Positions 17,678-26,755 of a DNA stretch of 64,000 bases are shown here, piece after piece. Numbering within the stretch: the first letter of the stretch is position 1; every line of letters begins with the position of its first letter. The position numbers and the translations under genes are program-made. Below the pieces are notes generated by a model, which saw nothing but the letters and a program-made list of their open reading frames with translations, did not search any database and was not told where the DNA came from. The stretch comes from Daejeonella oryzae DSM 19973 (GTDB lineage Bacteria; Bacteroidota; Bacteroidia; Sphingobacteriales; Sphingobacteriaceae), in the NCBI RefSeq assembly GCF_000422945.1, contig NZ_AUHA01000008.1:1-64000 (forward strand), written 5' to 3'.

Positions 17678-18718
17678 TTAATACCTGAATTCTTTAATAA
17701 CATTAACAGCATATTTAACATTATCAAAAGGGATATCGGGCATAATTCCATGGCCAAGATTAAAGATAAATCCATCCTCGCCTCGCATGCGTTCAAATAA
17801 TTTATGTATGCGATTTTTAATTACACTTTTATCAGCATACAAAATATGCGGATCCAGGTTTCCCTGAACAGCAATTCCCTGAGGCAGAGATTTTTTAATA
17901 TTTAAAAGATCAGCGTTCCAGTCTACAGAAATCACATCGGGTTTAGTTTGCGCCATCAGTGGTGCAAAAACAGAACTTCCTTTACAAAAAGAAATAACCG
18001 GAACATCTTTTCGGTTGAGGTTAGAAATAATTTCCTGAATGTAGCGATGAGAAAATTCGGTATAATCATCCCAGCTTAAAGCCATGGCCCAGCTATCAAA
18101 TATCTGGATGGCATTTACGCCAGCCTCAATCTGCAGATTGAGATAATCTGTAGTAACTTTTGCAATTTTTGACAATAACTGGTGAGCCATTTCGGGCTGA
18201 TTATGCAGCATCAACTTGGTCAGCTTAAAATCTTTAGACGATCCGCCTTCTACCAAATAGCTCATTACCGTAAAAGGAGCTCCGGCAAAACCAATTAAAG
18301 GAATTTTTCCATTTAAGCGCTGCTGAATAACCTTGATAGCATCTGCCACATACTGAAGTTTATCATCCACATCGGTTAGTAAATTATCAATATCTGACTG
18401 GTTGCGTACAGGATTTGCGAAACGCGGACCAATTCCCTGAGTAAAACTCAGATCTCCACCCATTGCCTCTGCAGTAACTAAGATATCCGAAAACAAAATG
18501 GCTGCGTCAATATCTAATAAATCAACCGGAAGCATGGTAACATCAGCAGCAATCTCCGGTGTTTTACACATTTCGAGAAATGAATATTTATTTTTGATCT
18601 CCCAATATTCCGGCATAAATCTTCCGGCTTGTCTCATCATCCATACTGGCGGACGTTCTGTTGATTTTGAAAAGGCAGCTCGTAAAAAAAGGCTGTCCTG
18701 TAAATTTTGATGACTCAA
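17678..18718 (-). CDS. hemE: Uroporphyrinogen decarboxylase
   Basis: Decarboxylates the four acetate side chains of uroporphyrinogen III to give coproporphyrinogen III. The N-terminal signature PPVWMMRQAGRFMPEY (about 19-34) carries the conserved Arg residues that bind substrate. The segment GFAGAPFTVMSYLVEGG and the C-terminal NLGHGIMPDIPFDNV are also typical. The length of 346 is normal. It lies 4 bases after the TPR-like protein gene in the heme cluster. Confidence 0.95.
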   Translation of the reverse strand: MSHQNLQDSLFLRAAFSKSTERPPVWMMRQAGRFMPEYWEIKNKYSFLEMCKTPEIAADVTMLPVDLLDIDAAILFSDILVTAEAMGGDLSFTQGIGPRFANPVRNQSDIDNLLTDVDDKLQYVADAIKVIQQRLNGKIPLIGFAGAPFTVMSYLVEGGSSKDFKLTKLMLHNQPEMAHQLLSKIAKVTTDYLNLQIEAGVNAIQIFDSWAMALSWDDYTEFSHRYIQEIISNLNRKDVPVISFCKGSSVFAPLMAQTKPDVISVDWNADLLNIKKSLPQGIAVQGNLDPHILYADKSVIKNRIHKLFERMRGEDGFIFNLGHGIMPDIPFDNVKYAVNVIKEFRY

Positions 18719-18722
18719 TGTT

Positions 18723-19235
18723 TTATATTTTAATTTCCTGTTCTATTGATTGAATGATGTTTTTTACCCGGGCCGTAATTTTTAAAGACTTCGCTTTTTC
18801 AACATATGCTTTGGCACGCTCCGGTTGCTTTTTACGCAAATTTAAATTTGCCAAATGAACCAGCACTATGGCTTTATCATTTTGATTGCGAAGCGGAAAA
18901 TTAGTCGCAATCTGGAAATGCTTTTCGGCTTCATCATAATTAAACCGCTTTAATTCTACATTCCCATATATAAATTCATAAAAACCCCGGCGATGTCTGC
19001 TTAACTTATCAGGATCAGAAATTTCTTTTAAAAGTTCTTCAGCCTCGTCATATTTTTTTTCATGAAACTTACGAGCGGCCATAATTACTGTACCTTCTCT
19101 AAAATATCCCCAGATTAATAAGGCAATACCAACACCAATAATGGCCGAAATTTCATAAACTTCTTTATAGACTGTCCATAATATTAAAATTACGGCAACC
19201 GCAATGACCGCTAATCGGGCCTTTTTTGTTAACAT
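18723..19235 (-). CDS. TPR-like membrane protein in the heme cluster
   Basis: A 170-residue protein of unknown function. Two closely spaced membrane helices occupy about residues 8-24 and 28-46. The rest is helical with TPR-like repeats (AARKFHEKKYDEAEELLKEI, NVELKRFNYDEAEKHFQIA). It starts 3 bases after the response regulator gene and ends 4 bases before hemE, so it belongs to the same transcript. The topology loosely recalls HemY-type TPR membrane proteins of Proteobacteria, but sequence identity to them is not evident. Confidence 0.65.
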   Translation of the reverse strand: MLTKKARLAVIAVAVILILWTVYKEVYEISAIIGVGIALLIWGYFREGTVIMAARKFHEKKYDEAEELLKEISDPDKLSRHRRGFYEFIYGNVELKRFNYDEAEKHFQIATNFPLRNQNDKAIVLVHLANLNLRKKQPERAKAYVEKAKSLKITARVKNIIQSIEQEIKI

Positions 19236-19238
19236 GAA

Positions 19239-19946
19239 TTATTGCGAATTATCCGTGAATTTATAACCCACGCCGCGGATTGAATGAAAATAAGTCGGAT
19301 TTTTTTGATCCGGTTCGAAATACTTTCTAAATGTTAGAATAAAATTATCAATTGTACGGGTAGAAGGATAAACATCATAATTCCATACAGTTTCCAAAAT
19401 CTGCTCACGCGAAACTGCTTCATTACGCCGCTCAATTAATAATTTAAGCAGCATTGTCTCCTTTTTGGTTAAAGGGGTAATAGTTCCATCATCATTTTTC
19501 AATTCGAAAGAATTAAAATAGATGGTTTTATCACCAATTTTATAGGAGTTTAATTCTTTCAGATCATCACCTTTTAAACCTCTTTTTACCAGGATGCCTA
19601 CTCTCAAAATTAATTCCTCCAAATTGAAAGGCTTCACCAGGTAATCATCCGCTCCTTTTTTTAGACCCATTACACGGTCTTCGCTTGTATTTTTAGCAGT
19701 TAAGAACATGATGGGAACTTCAGAGTTTTCAAGACGAATGGTTTCAGCTACCTGGAATCCATCAATTTCGGGCAACATTACATCCAGAATGATCAGATTA
19801 AAACGTTCCTCTTTAAAAATTTTGAGCGCCTTTTTGCCGTCCTGAGCAGTTGATACTTTGTAACCTTCTAATTCGAGGTTCAGTTTAATGGCTTCCAGAA
19901 GATGATCTTCATCTTCTACTAATAGAATACGTTGTTTACTTGCCAT
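19239..19946 (-). CDS. OmpR/PhoB-family response regulator
   Basis: Two-component DNA-binding regulator of 235 residues. The receiver domain has the acidic pair Glu11-Asp12, phosphoacceptor Asp55 in LIILDVMLPE and the conserved Lys in LVKPFN. The C-terminal half is a winged helix (about 135-230) with TPLTKKETMLLKLLIE and STRTIDNFILTFRKYFE. It overlaps the histidine kinase gene by 11 bases and is surrounded by heme genes, so it probably responds to or controls the porphyrin pathway; that is inference. Confidence 0.9.
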   Translation of the reverse strand: MASKQRILLVEDEDHLLEAIKLNLELEGYKVSTAQDGKKALKIFKEERFNLIILDVMLPEIDGFQVAETIRLENSEVPIMFLTAKNTSEDRVMGLKKGADDYLVKPFNLEELILRVGILVKRGLKGDDLKELNSYKIGDKTIYFNSFELKNDDGTITPLTKKETMLLKLLIERRNEAVSREQILETVWNYDVYPSTRTIDNFILTFRKYFEPDQKNPTYFHSIRGVGYKFTDNSQ

Positions 19947-20811
19947 GTGCGTTTAGTGTTACTTCGAAAACTGTTCCCGAAGGATGGTTATTTTTTACTT
20001 TTATTTGCGCCTGATGCTTATCAAGCACTTGCTTTACGATAAATAATCCTAATCCTGTACCTTTAGTTTTTCTGGTATCCTCACTTCCCACCCGATAAAA
20101 TTTTTCAAAAATACGCGTTTTTTCGGGATCAGATATTCCAATGCCCTGATCAGCTACTTCAAATGTAACTGTTCCGTTTTTAGAAAACACTTTAACTTTA
20201 ACTTCTGCACATGGCGGTGAATATTTCACAGCATTTTCAATTAAATTGGTAACTACTGACGTTAAAGCAAATTTATCGCCGCTTACAGAAAGATTATCTT
20301 CAATATCAGTACGTATAATTTGCGAACTGCAGGTATGAACCTGTAACCGGTCGGCAACTTTTTTCACCAGATCAGAAAAATCAAAAGGTTCTTTTGGGAA
20401 AGAATAAGACTGATTTTCAATTTTGGTGGCCAGCAGCATATTCTCTACCAGGTCGTCCAGCCTTTCGATATCTTTTAATGAATTATTAATAAAATAATGC
20501 TGTTGCTTCGCATCCAGATCCCGCTTAAGAATAGTTTGCAGATATAATTTGATTGAAGCTAATGGTGATTTCAATTCATGAGTAACCGAGAGCAGAAAAT
20601 TGCGCTGCTGATTATGCAACTTGCTTTCTTTATGCAGTGTGCGGTGAAGGTAATATGCACCCACCATAAATATCATAAAGAAAACAGCAGTTTCCCCCAT
20701 GATCATTGCTAATTTTTGGGGCTGAGCTTTTACAAGCAAAATTCCCCACCAAAGCATTTGCGCTACTGCGTAAATAATTAATGCATTAAATATGATCAGG
20801 GGTTTTCTCAT
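19936..20811 (-). CDS. Sensor histidine kinase with minimal sensory region
   Basis: A 291-residue kinase with two membrane helices (about 5-27 and 38-55) joined by a loop of roughly ten residues, so there is no periplasmic sensor domain. The H-box SVTHELKSPLAS places the phosphorylated His at 78. N-box NLIENAVKYS, G1 DQGIGI, F-box FEKFYRV and G2 GTGLGLFIV are intact. This is the architecture of intramembrane-sensing kinases. It lies 5 bases after hemL and overlaps its response regulator, in the middle of the heme cluster. Confidence 0.9.
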   Translation of the reverse strand: MRKPLIIFNALIIYAVAQMLWWGILLVKAQPQKLAMIMGETAVFFMIFMVGAYYLHRTLHKESKLHNQQRNFLLSVTHELKSPLASIKLYLQTILKRDLDAKQQHYFINNSLKDIERLDDLVENMLLATKIENQSYSFPKEPFDFSDLVKKVADRLQVHTCSSQIIRTDIEDNLSVSGDKFALTSVVTNLIENAVKYSPPCAEVKVKVFSKNGTVTFEVADQGIGISDPEKTRIFEKFYRVGSEDTRKTKGTGLGLFIVKQVLDKHQAQIKVKNNHPSGTVFEVTLNAHGK

Positions 20812-20816
20812 GTTAC

Positions 20817-22238
20817 TTATTCCGTCTCGTCCTGTTTTTGTCCTCTGGTACCGCCTTCTGTTGACCTTGCTGAGCGGAAAACAATATCCAGACTATCGAA
20901 AATGGCTCTCTTTGCTTTTTCGAGTTCAATTTTAGAATGGGCAGAAGATACAAAACCAACTTCGTAACCTGATGGACCTAAATAAATGCCCCGGTTTAGT
21001 AATTCCCTGTGCATTAGTTTAAATTTATCCATGCTAGCCGGATCTATTTCTTCGGAAGTTTTAATGGTTTCCTTATCTGTGAAGGCAAACCAGAAAATTG
21101 ATCCAATAGAATTTACTTTAAACTTATAATTTCTGGCGGTTGCAAAACGCTGAATAGATTCTACAAATTCGGATGTTTTGTTATTCAGATCTTTATAAAA
21201 TCCGGATTTTAAAAGCTCAGTTAGCTGGGCAATTCCTGCAGCCATGGCCACCGGATTTCCGGATAAAGTTCCGGCCTGGTATACAGAACCTTCCGGAGAA
21301 ATATTACTCATCAGAGCAGCTGAAGCTCCATACATTCCCACCGGTAAACCTCCTCCAATTATTTTACCGTAAGTTATAATGTCGGGCTTAATATCATAAT
21401 ACCTGGCAGCTCCTTCAAAACCCAGGCGGAATCCGGTTATCACCTCATCAAATATGAGCAGCGAACCTTCTTTTGTACAAATATCTCTCAGGAAATGAAT
21501 ATAATCCTTATCTTGAATAAGCAGGCCGTTATTAGCCGGCACACCTTCGATTATAACAGCAGCAATCTGATCTTTAAACTGCTCAAACGCCTGCTCTACT
21601 GCAGCTTTATCATTCAATGAAACAACAATGGTTTCATCGGCAAATGATTTTGGAATTCCGGCTGAAGAAGTTTCTCCAAAAGTCACCAGGCCTGAACCTG
21701 CTTTTACCAGTAATGAATCAACATGACCGTGGTAACATCCTTCAAATTTTAATATTTTATCCCTTTTGGTAACTCCCCTTGCTAACCTGATTGCCGACAT
21801 AACCGCTTCAGTTCCTGAACTGGTAAAGCGTATTTTTTCGATGAGTTTATTATTCTTCAGAATAAGTTCAGCCAAATCATTTTCTAAAGCAGTAGGAGCT
21901 CCGAAGCTCATACCGTTTTTCATCACTTCACCTACTGACTCGCGAATTTTTGCGTTATTGTGCCCTAATATTAAAGGGCCCCATGAGCCGCAAAAATCTA
22001 TAAATTGATTTCCATCTGCATCCCAAATAAAACAGCCATCACCTTTCTGAATAAACAAGGGTATTCCGTAAACTGATTTAAATGCACGAACCGGAGAATT
22101 TACACCCCCCGGAAAATAATTTTTAGCTTTCTGATAAAGTTCAGCCGATTTTTCACGGGAAATATCCGGCCTGCTTGAGGTAGATATTGATTTTTCATCT
22201 TCTGAACCTGTAAATATTTTTTTTAAAGAATCTAACAT
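20817..22238 (-). CDS. hemL: Glutamate-1-semialdehyde 2,1-aminomutase
   Basis: PLP enzyme that converts glutamate-1-semialdehyde to 5-aminolevulinate. The core is clear: NYFPGGVNSPVRAF at 40-53, SSGTEAVMSAIRLARG at 140-155, and the PLP Lys292 in TYGKIIGGGLPVG. At 473 residues it exceeds the usual 425-430: about 30 extra N-terminal residues are Ser/Lys-rich and the last 20 are charged and low-complexity. A shorter start is possible but no later Met precedes the core. It stands between hemB and the two-component system. Confidence 0.93.
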   Translation of the reverse strand: MLDSLKKIFTGSEDEKSISTSSRPDISREKSAELYQKAKNYFPGGVNSPVRAFKSVYGIPLFIQKGDGCFIWDADGNQFIDFCGSWGPLILGHNNAKIRESVGEVMKNGMSFGAPTALENDLAELILKNNKLIEKIRFTSSGTEAVMSAIRLARGVTKRDKILKFEGCYHGHVDSLLVKAGSGLVTFGETSSAGIPKSFADETIVVSLNDKAAVEQAFEQFKDQIAAVIIEGVPANNGLLIQDKDYIHFLRDICTKEGSLLIFDEVITGFRLGFEGAARYYDIKPDIITYGKIIGGGLPVGMYGASAALMSNISPEGSVYQAGTLSGNPVAMAAGIAQLTELLKSGFYKDLNNKTSEFVESIQRFATARNYKFKVNSIGSIFWFAFTDKETIKTSEEIDPASMDKFKLMHRELLNRGIYLGPSGYEVGFVSSAHSKIELEKAKRAIFDSLDIVFRSARSTEGGTRGQKQDETE

Positions 22239-22313
22239 TTTTTCAACTTCTAATTCTAAATCAAACTCAAAAACTCAGCATATTAATATGTTTGAATTTT
22301 ATTTTGAATTTAA

Positions 22314-23282
22314 TTACATCCACCCATTTTCTAAAATCTCGCGGGCATGGTAAGTAATGATTATACTGGCCCCGGCCCTGCTAAAAGCATACATGTTTTC
22401 CATAATTACTTTTTGTTCATCTACCCAGCCGTTTTTGGCGGCGGCTTTAACCATCGAATATTCACCGGAGACATTGTAACATGCTACCGGTAAATTTGTG
22501 TTCTGCTTTAAACGATGAATAACATCCAAATAAGCTAACGCAGGTTTCACCATCAAAATATCCGCACCTTCTTCTTCATCCAGAAATGCCTCACGCATGG
22601 TTTCATTAGGATTTCTGAAATCCATTTGATACGCCTTTCGATCACCTTTTCCGGGTGCAGATTCTGCAGCTTCGCGAAAGGGACCATAATAAGCAGAGGC
22701 AAATTTAATGCTGTAACTCATTATGGAGGTATTTTGAAAACCATTCTGATCTAGCTTTTCACGGATGCCGCGAATACGGCCATCCATCATGTCAGAAGGA
22801 GCAACCATATCTGCGCCTGCTCTGGCATGTGACAAAGCCATTTTAGAAAGTATTTCTACAGTTTCGTCATTTTGAACATAATCATCATGCATTATTCCAC
22901 AATGACCATGTGTAGTGTAAGCGCATGTACATACATCCGTAATCACGAATAAATCTTCTGAAAATTCTTTTTTCAGCTCCCTTACTGCGTGCGATACAAT
23001 AGAATCTTCATGAAAAGAAGAACTTGCATCTTCCGTTTTATCTTCGCCAACCCCGAATAATAATACTTTATTAATTCCCAGCTTCAATCCCTTCTCAACA
23101 TCTTTAAGTAATGTATCAGCCGAAAAATGACTGATACCCGGCATGGCATCTATTGCATGCGTAACCTGCTTACCCGGCACAACAAAGTACGGATAAACGA
23201 ACATATCTTTAGAAAGCCGGGTTTCAGCAACCATTTCCCGAATAATCGGGCTTTTTCTTAATCTTCTGGGACGAATTAACAT
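22314..23282 (-). CDS. hemB: Porphobilinogen synthase (delta-aminolevulinic acid dehydratase)
   Basis: Condenses two 5-aminolevulinate molecules to porphobilinogen. The 322 residues carry a zinc-type cysteine triad Cys118, Cys120 and Cys128 (DVCTCAYTTHGHC), so this is the zinc-dependent class. The Schiff-base lysines lie in SYSIKFASAYYGPFREA and LMVKPALAYLDV. It is the third gene in the leftward heme cluster, 37 bases after hemCD. Confidence 0.96.
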   Translation of the reverse strand: MLIRPRRLRKSPIIREMVAETRLSKDMFVYPYFVVPGKQVTHAIDAMPGISHFSADTLLKDVEKGLKLGINKVLLFGVGEDKTEDASSSFHEDSIVSHAVRELKKEFSEDLFVITDVCTCAYTTHGHCGIMHDDYVQNDETVEILSKMALSHARAGADMVAPSDMMDGRIRGIREKLDQNGFQNTSIMSYSIKFASAYYGPFREAAESAPGKGDRKAYQMDFRNPNETMREAFLDEEEGADILMVKPALAYLDVIHRLKQNTNLPVACYNVSGEYSMVKAAAKNGWVDEQKVIMENMYAFSRAGASIIITYHAREILENGWM

Positions 23283-23319
23283 ATCTGATATCCTTACGGA
23301 AATTATATTTTTTTAAGAA

Positions 23320-24924
23320 TTACAGTCCAAATACTGCTTCGGCTAAACCAATCTCATCCGGAGAGAACGGAAGAATGTACTTCACTCCCATCTCATCAAA
23401 CTTTTTACCAGTGGAATTTCCAATACAAATCACTTTTTGACCGGGCTCCAGCAGATTATCTGCAAAATAAGCTTCCACATTTGAGGGACTTGTAAAGATC
23501 AATACTTCAGCCAGACTTGCCGGTACATCCTCCTCCAATACGGTTTCGTAAACGGGCAAATCAATTATTTTGGTTTCAGCAGACAGTGCTTTTTGCACGG
23601 TACGCAATGACTCTTTAGCGCCGGGAAACAATATATGCGAACCATTAGCAAGAGCTGCAAATGATTCTGCGATATCTGATGTATCAATTCCTTCATTCTC
23701 GCCATTAAATGCTGCGGTTTTCCCAAAGCGGCGAAGCATATCTTCTGAAGCACGGCCTAATACGCCAAACTTAACTTTCTTCCCTAAATTTGGATTAAGC
23801 TGGAAAAAATACTCAATCGCATTTTTACTGCTGAAAAATATCCAGTCGATATTTCTAAGAATAAAAGGATCAAGTTTATTGATAATAGGATAAGTTTTAA
23901 TGAGCGAGCGATCTTCGATCTCTATAGAATGTTTTTGCATCGCTTTGCGCAGATAACTGCTTTCGGGCAATTCGCGGGTTACAAAAACTGTTTTCGGGAA
24001 TTTCCGATCAGGAGAAAATTTAGAAACTATTTTTTCAGCTAAACCTTCGGTGCAGGATGCCTCTATAAACAAGCGATCCGGGAATTCATCACCTTCATTG
24101 GCCTTTGAAGTCCAAACCTGGAAAAGTCCGTTATCTTTACGGCAGTAACTGCCTAGCGGCATGTGGCATCCGCCATCAAACATGTTCAACACCTTACGCT
24201 CAACAGCAATTTCCTGGGCAACATCCGGGTGATTCATTGGCTGAAGTTTTTCAAACAATTCAGTATCGCTTTCGCGGATTTGAATAGCCAATACGCCCTG
24301 TGCAGGAGCCGGAACCAATTCTGTAGGATCAATTTCTTCAACATGAAACTCAGAAAGATCAATTCCCAAACGCTCTACTCCGGCTTTTGCCAGCATAATT
24401 GCATCGTAATCTTCATTCCGAAGTTTTTGAATTCGGGTAGGAACATTTCCCCGCAGTTCCTCAATCTCAAAATCAGGGCGAACGGCTAATAACTGAGCCT
24501 TACGCCGATTGGAGGAAGTTCCAACCATTCCGCCGAATTTTACAGAAAATTTGTGTTGAAGATCAACACAATCTTTTAATATCAGCAGTAATTCTGAAGG
24601 ATCTTCGCGTTTTGAAACGGCAGCGATTATCAGTCCGGGAGGATGATTTGTTGGAAGATCTTTATGCGAATGAACGGCCAAATCTATAGTTCCGGCAATT
24701 AATTCATCTTCGAGTTCTTTAGTAAAAAAACCTTTTCCTTCAAGTTTATCAAAACTAAGGTTCACAATTCTATCGCCCTGCGTTTTAATGATTTTCAGCT
24801 CTGCCTCCAATCCCAATTCTGATAACTGAGATTTAACAAAATTAGCTTGCCAAAGGGCCAGGTCGCTCCCACGCGTTCCGATGATTATATTTCTTGTCAC
24901 TTTATAAAAAAAATTGTTTGGCAT
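23320..24924 (-). CDS. hemCD: Fused hydroxymethylbilane synthase / uroporphyrinogen-III synthase
   Basis: Two consecutive heme enzymes in one chain. Residues 1-305 are HemC, with IIIGTRGSDLALWQA near the N-terminus, LRGNVPTRIQKL, and the dipyrromethane cofactor Cys253 in GGCHMPLGSY. Residues from about 313 to 534 are HemD, recognised by VFVTRELPESSYLRKA, the Rossmann-like halves and TSPSNVEAYF. HemD sequences are poorly conserved, so that half rests partly on position. The fusion would pass the unstable hydroxymethylbilane directly to the cyclising enzyme. Such fusions occur in several Bacteroidota. Confidence 0.9.
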   Translation of the reverse strand: MPNNFFYKVTRNIIIGTRGSDLALWQANFVKSQLSELGLEAELKIIKTQGDRIVNLSFDKLEGKGFFTKELEDELIAGTIDLAVHSHKDLPTNHPPGLIIAAVSKREDPSELLLILKDCVDLQHKFSVKFGGMVGTSSNRRKAQLLAVRPDFEIEELRGNVPTRIQKLRNEDYDAIMLAKAGVERLGIDLSEFHVEEIDPTELVPAPAQGVLAIQIRESDTELFEKLQPMNHPDVAQEIAVERKVLNMFDGGCHMPLGSYCRKDNGLFQVWTSKANEGDEFPDRLFIEASCTEGLAEKIVSKFSPDRKFPKTVFVTRELPESSYLRKAMQKHSIEIEDRSLIKTYPIINKLDPFILRNIDWIFFSSKNAIEYFFQLNPNLGKKVKFGVLGRASEDMLRRFGKTAAFNGENEGIDTSDIAESFAALANGSHILFPGAKESLRTVQKALSAETKIIDLPVYETVLEEDVPASLAEVLIFTSPSNVEAYFADNLLEPGQKVICIGNSTGKKFDEMGVKYILPFSPDEIGLAEAVFGL

Positions 24925-24982
24925 ACAATTAAGCCAAACATAGATATAGTAGAATAATTATCAAAAAAGAAGATTCCGCCGC

Positions 24983-26215
24983 TCAGGAATTTACATTTTT
25001 TACCAGGATATCTTTTGCTATGATCATTGGTACACTGATGTATTTCTTTTCCATGTAATTAATAATCTTTTCTAAAACCTGTCGTGAATCATCATCCAAA
25101 GCTTCAAGATCATTAGCGAAAATAGAATTCATTGCAAATTTCTTAATCTCCTTTATCTTTTCTGGAACTTCACGCATGGCTATTTCCACGCGGCGCTGTT
25201 TTAAAATTGGCCTGAATTCAAGGATATTCTCCTGTATAATACGCTCGGCATGAATAAGTTCATCATAACGCACCTGCAGATTTTTATTGGCAATTTCCTG
25301 CAAACTATGCACTTCTATAAAATGAACCGGATTATTTTCCAGAACATTGGCTGCAGTATCATTAGGCACGGCCAAATCAACAATCACTTTTTTATCTGTA
25401 TCACCATTAAGTAACGACTGATAAATTTCATTTGTAATTATAGGCTCAACAGAACTGGTACAGGTTATAATTACATCAAAGCCATTTTTATAAGTTTTCA
25501 AATCTTCCAGATCATAGGCCTGGCCGTTCAGATCAGCAGCTAAAGATTCTGCTTTAGAACGGGTGCGGTTGAATATAGCGAAGTTTGAATATTTATGTTT
25601 CTGAAGATATTTAGAAATATTGCGGTTAGTCTCTCCTGCTCCGATAATTAAAATACGTGCTTTGTGGCACATGTTAACTTCTTTAAGCATGCGATAAGCT
25701 AAAGAAACTACAGAGATAGGGTTGCGGGAAATATTGGTATGAGTATAAACTTCCTTAGCAGTTTTAACTACCCTGTTCATGATCAAACGAAGATAATCTC
25801 CGGTAAAACCGGCATCTTTACAGGTAGTGTAAGCTTTACGCACCTGGGCCAGAATTTCTTTTTCTCCAACAACCAAACTTTCCAATGAACATGAAATACG
25901 TAGAAGATGATTTAATGCTTCTTCTGATTCATATATTAAAACCTGCTTTGAAAAATCCTCCAGTTTTTCATCTGCAACACAAAAATTCAGTGTCCGGATA
26001 AATTCCTTTATAAACTCAGGAGTTATATCTAATGAGGTTGTAAAAACAAACTCTACACGATTACATGTACCAATGTAAAAGATTTCGGGAATGTCAAATT
26101 TCAACTTGACAGTTTGAAGTTTACCCTCAAGAGTCTCATTACAAATTACAAATTTTCCTAACTCTTTAAGGTCGATGTGTTTATGGGTAAACGCTATGAC
26201 TTTTAAATCTTTCAA
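24983..26215 (-). CDS. hemA: Glutamyl-tRNA reductase
   Basis: First committed enzyme of the C5 heme pathway, reducing glutamyl-tRNA to glutamate-1-semialdehyde with NADPH. The catalytic Cys51 is in YIGTCNRVEF. The NADPH-binding domain starts near ARILIIGAGETNRNISKYL, and a C-terminal dimerisation helix region follows. The 410 residues are normal. It heads the leftward heme cluster and would set the flux through it, so it is the likeliest regulated step. Confidence 0.95.
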   Translation of the reverse strand: MKDLKVIAFTHKHIDLKELGKFVICNETLEGKLQTVKLKFDIPEIFYIGTCNRVEFVFTTSLDITPEFIKEFIRTLNFCVADEKLEDFSKQVLIYESEEALNHLLRISCSLESLVVGEKEILAQVRKAYTTCKDAGFTGDYLRLIMNRVVKTAKEVYTHTNISRNPISVVSLAYRMLKEVNMCHKARILIIGAGETNRNISKYLQKHKYSNFAIFNRTRSKAESLAADLNGQAYDLEDLKTYKNGFDVIITCTSSVEPIITNEIYQSLLNGDTDKKVIVDLAVPNDTAANVLENNPVHFIEVHSLQEIANKNLQVRYDELIHAERIIQENILEFRPILKQRRVEIAMREVPEKIKEIKKFAMNSIFANDLEALDDDSRQVLEKIINYMEKKYISVPMIIAKDILVKNVNS

Positions 26216-26244
26216 GTACTGTATCTTCTATGTAAAAACCGCAA

Positions 26245-26252
26245 CAAAAGTA
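26245..26252 (-). promoter_or_regulatory. -7 element of the heme cluster
   Basis: TACTTTTG on the minus strand fits TAnnTTTG and lies 30 bases before the hemA ATG. A clear TTTG at the right distance upstream is missing, which might mean dependence on an activator such as the cluster's own response regulator; that last point is speculation. Confidence 0.4.
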
Positions 26253-26362
26253 ATCAATAAGGCATTTCGCACGTGTCACCCCTCTGTAAAACAGAAGTAT
26301 TTAGAAAGGTTATAAATAATGCGGTAAATATGCCCATGCTGATATAATTGCGAAATTAGAAA

Positions 26363-26749
26363 ATGAACTTATTATTAAAAATGAGCTGGATCATTTTAGG
26401 GTGTTTATTTATTCTGGCCGGCCTCAATCATTTCAGAAATCCGGATACTTATCTTTTGCTGATTCCTTCATATTTTCCTTATCCGGTATTTATTAATATT
26501 GCATCAGGCATTATCGAAATAATCCTCGGGTTTAGCCTTCTGATATCCAAAACCAGAAAATTTTCCGCATGGGGAATTATTATTTTACTAATATGTTTTA
26601 TTCCGGCGCATATTTACATGATTCAAAAAGCTCCTTTTGAAATGGGTGCTTTACAAATCACGGTAACAATTGCGTGGATCAGATTGGTCATGCAGGGATT
26701 TCTTATTCTTTGGGCCTATGTTCACACAAGAAACCAAGTTAACTGTTAG
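26363..26749 (+). CDS. DoxX-like small membrane protein
   Basis: A 128-residue protein with four predicted membrane helices (about 5-20, 40-60, 65-85, 100-120). The start (LLKMSWIILGCLFILAGLNHFRNPDTYL) and the FEMGALQ... pattern resemble DoxX/DoxD-like proteins of Bacteroidota. The biochemical role is unknown. It lies 6 bases before an alpha/beta hydrolase gene and is probably cotranscribed with it; the pair diverges from hemA. Confidence 0.7.
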   Translation: MNLLLKMSWIILGCLFILAGLNHFRNPDTYLLLIPSYFPYPVFINIASGIIEIILGFSLLISKTRKFSAWGIIILLICFIPAHIYMIQKAPFEMGALQITVTIAWIRLVMQGFLILWAYVHTRNQVNC

Positions 26750-26755
26750 CAATTT

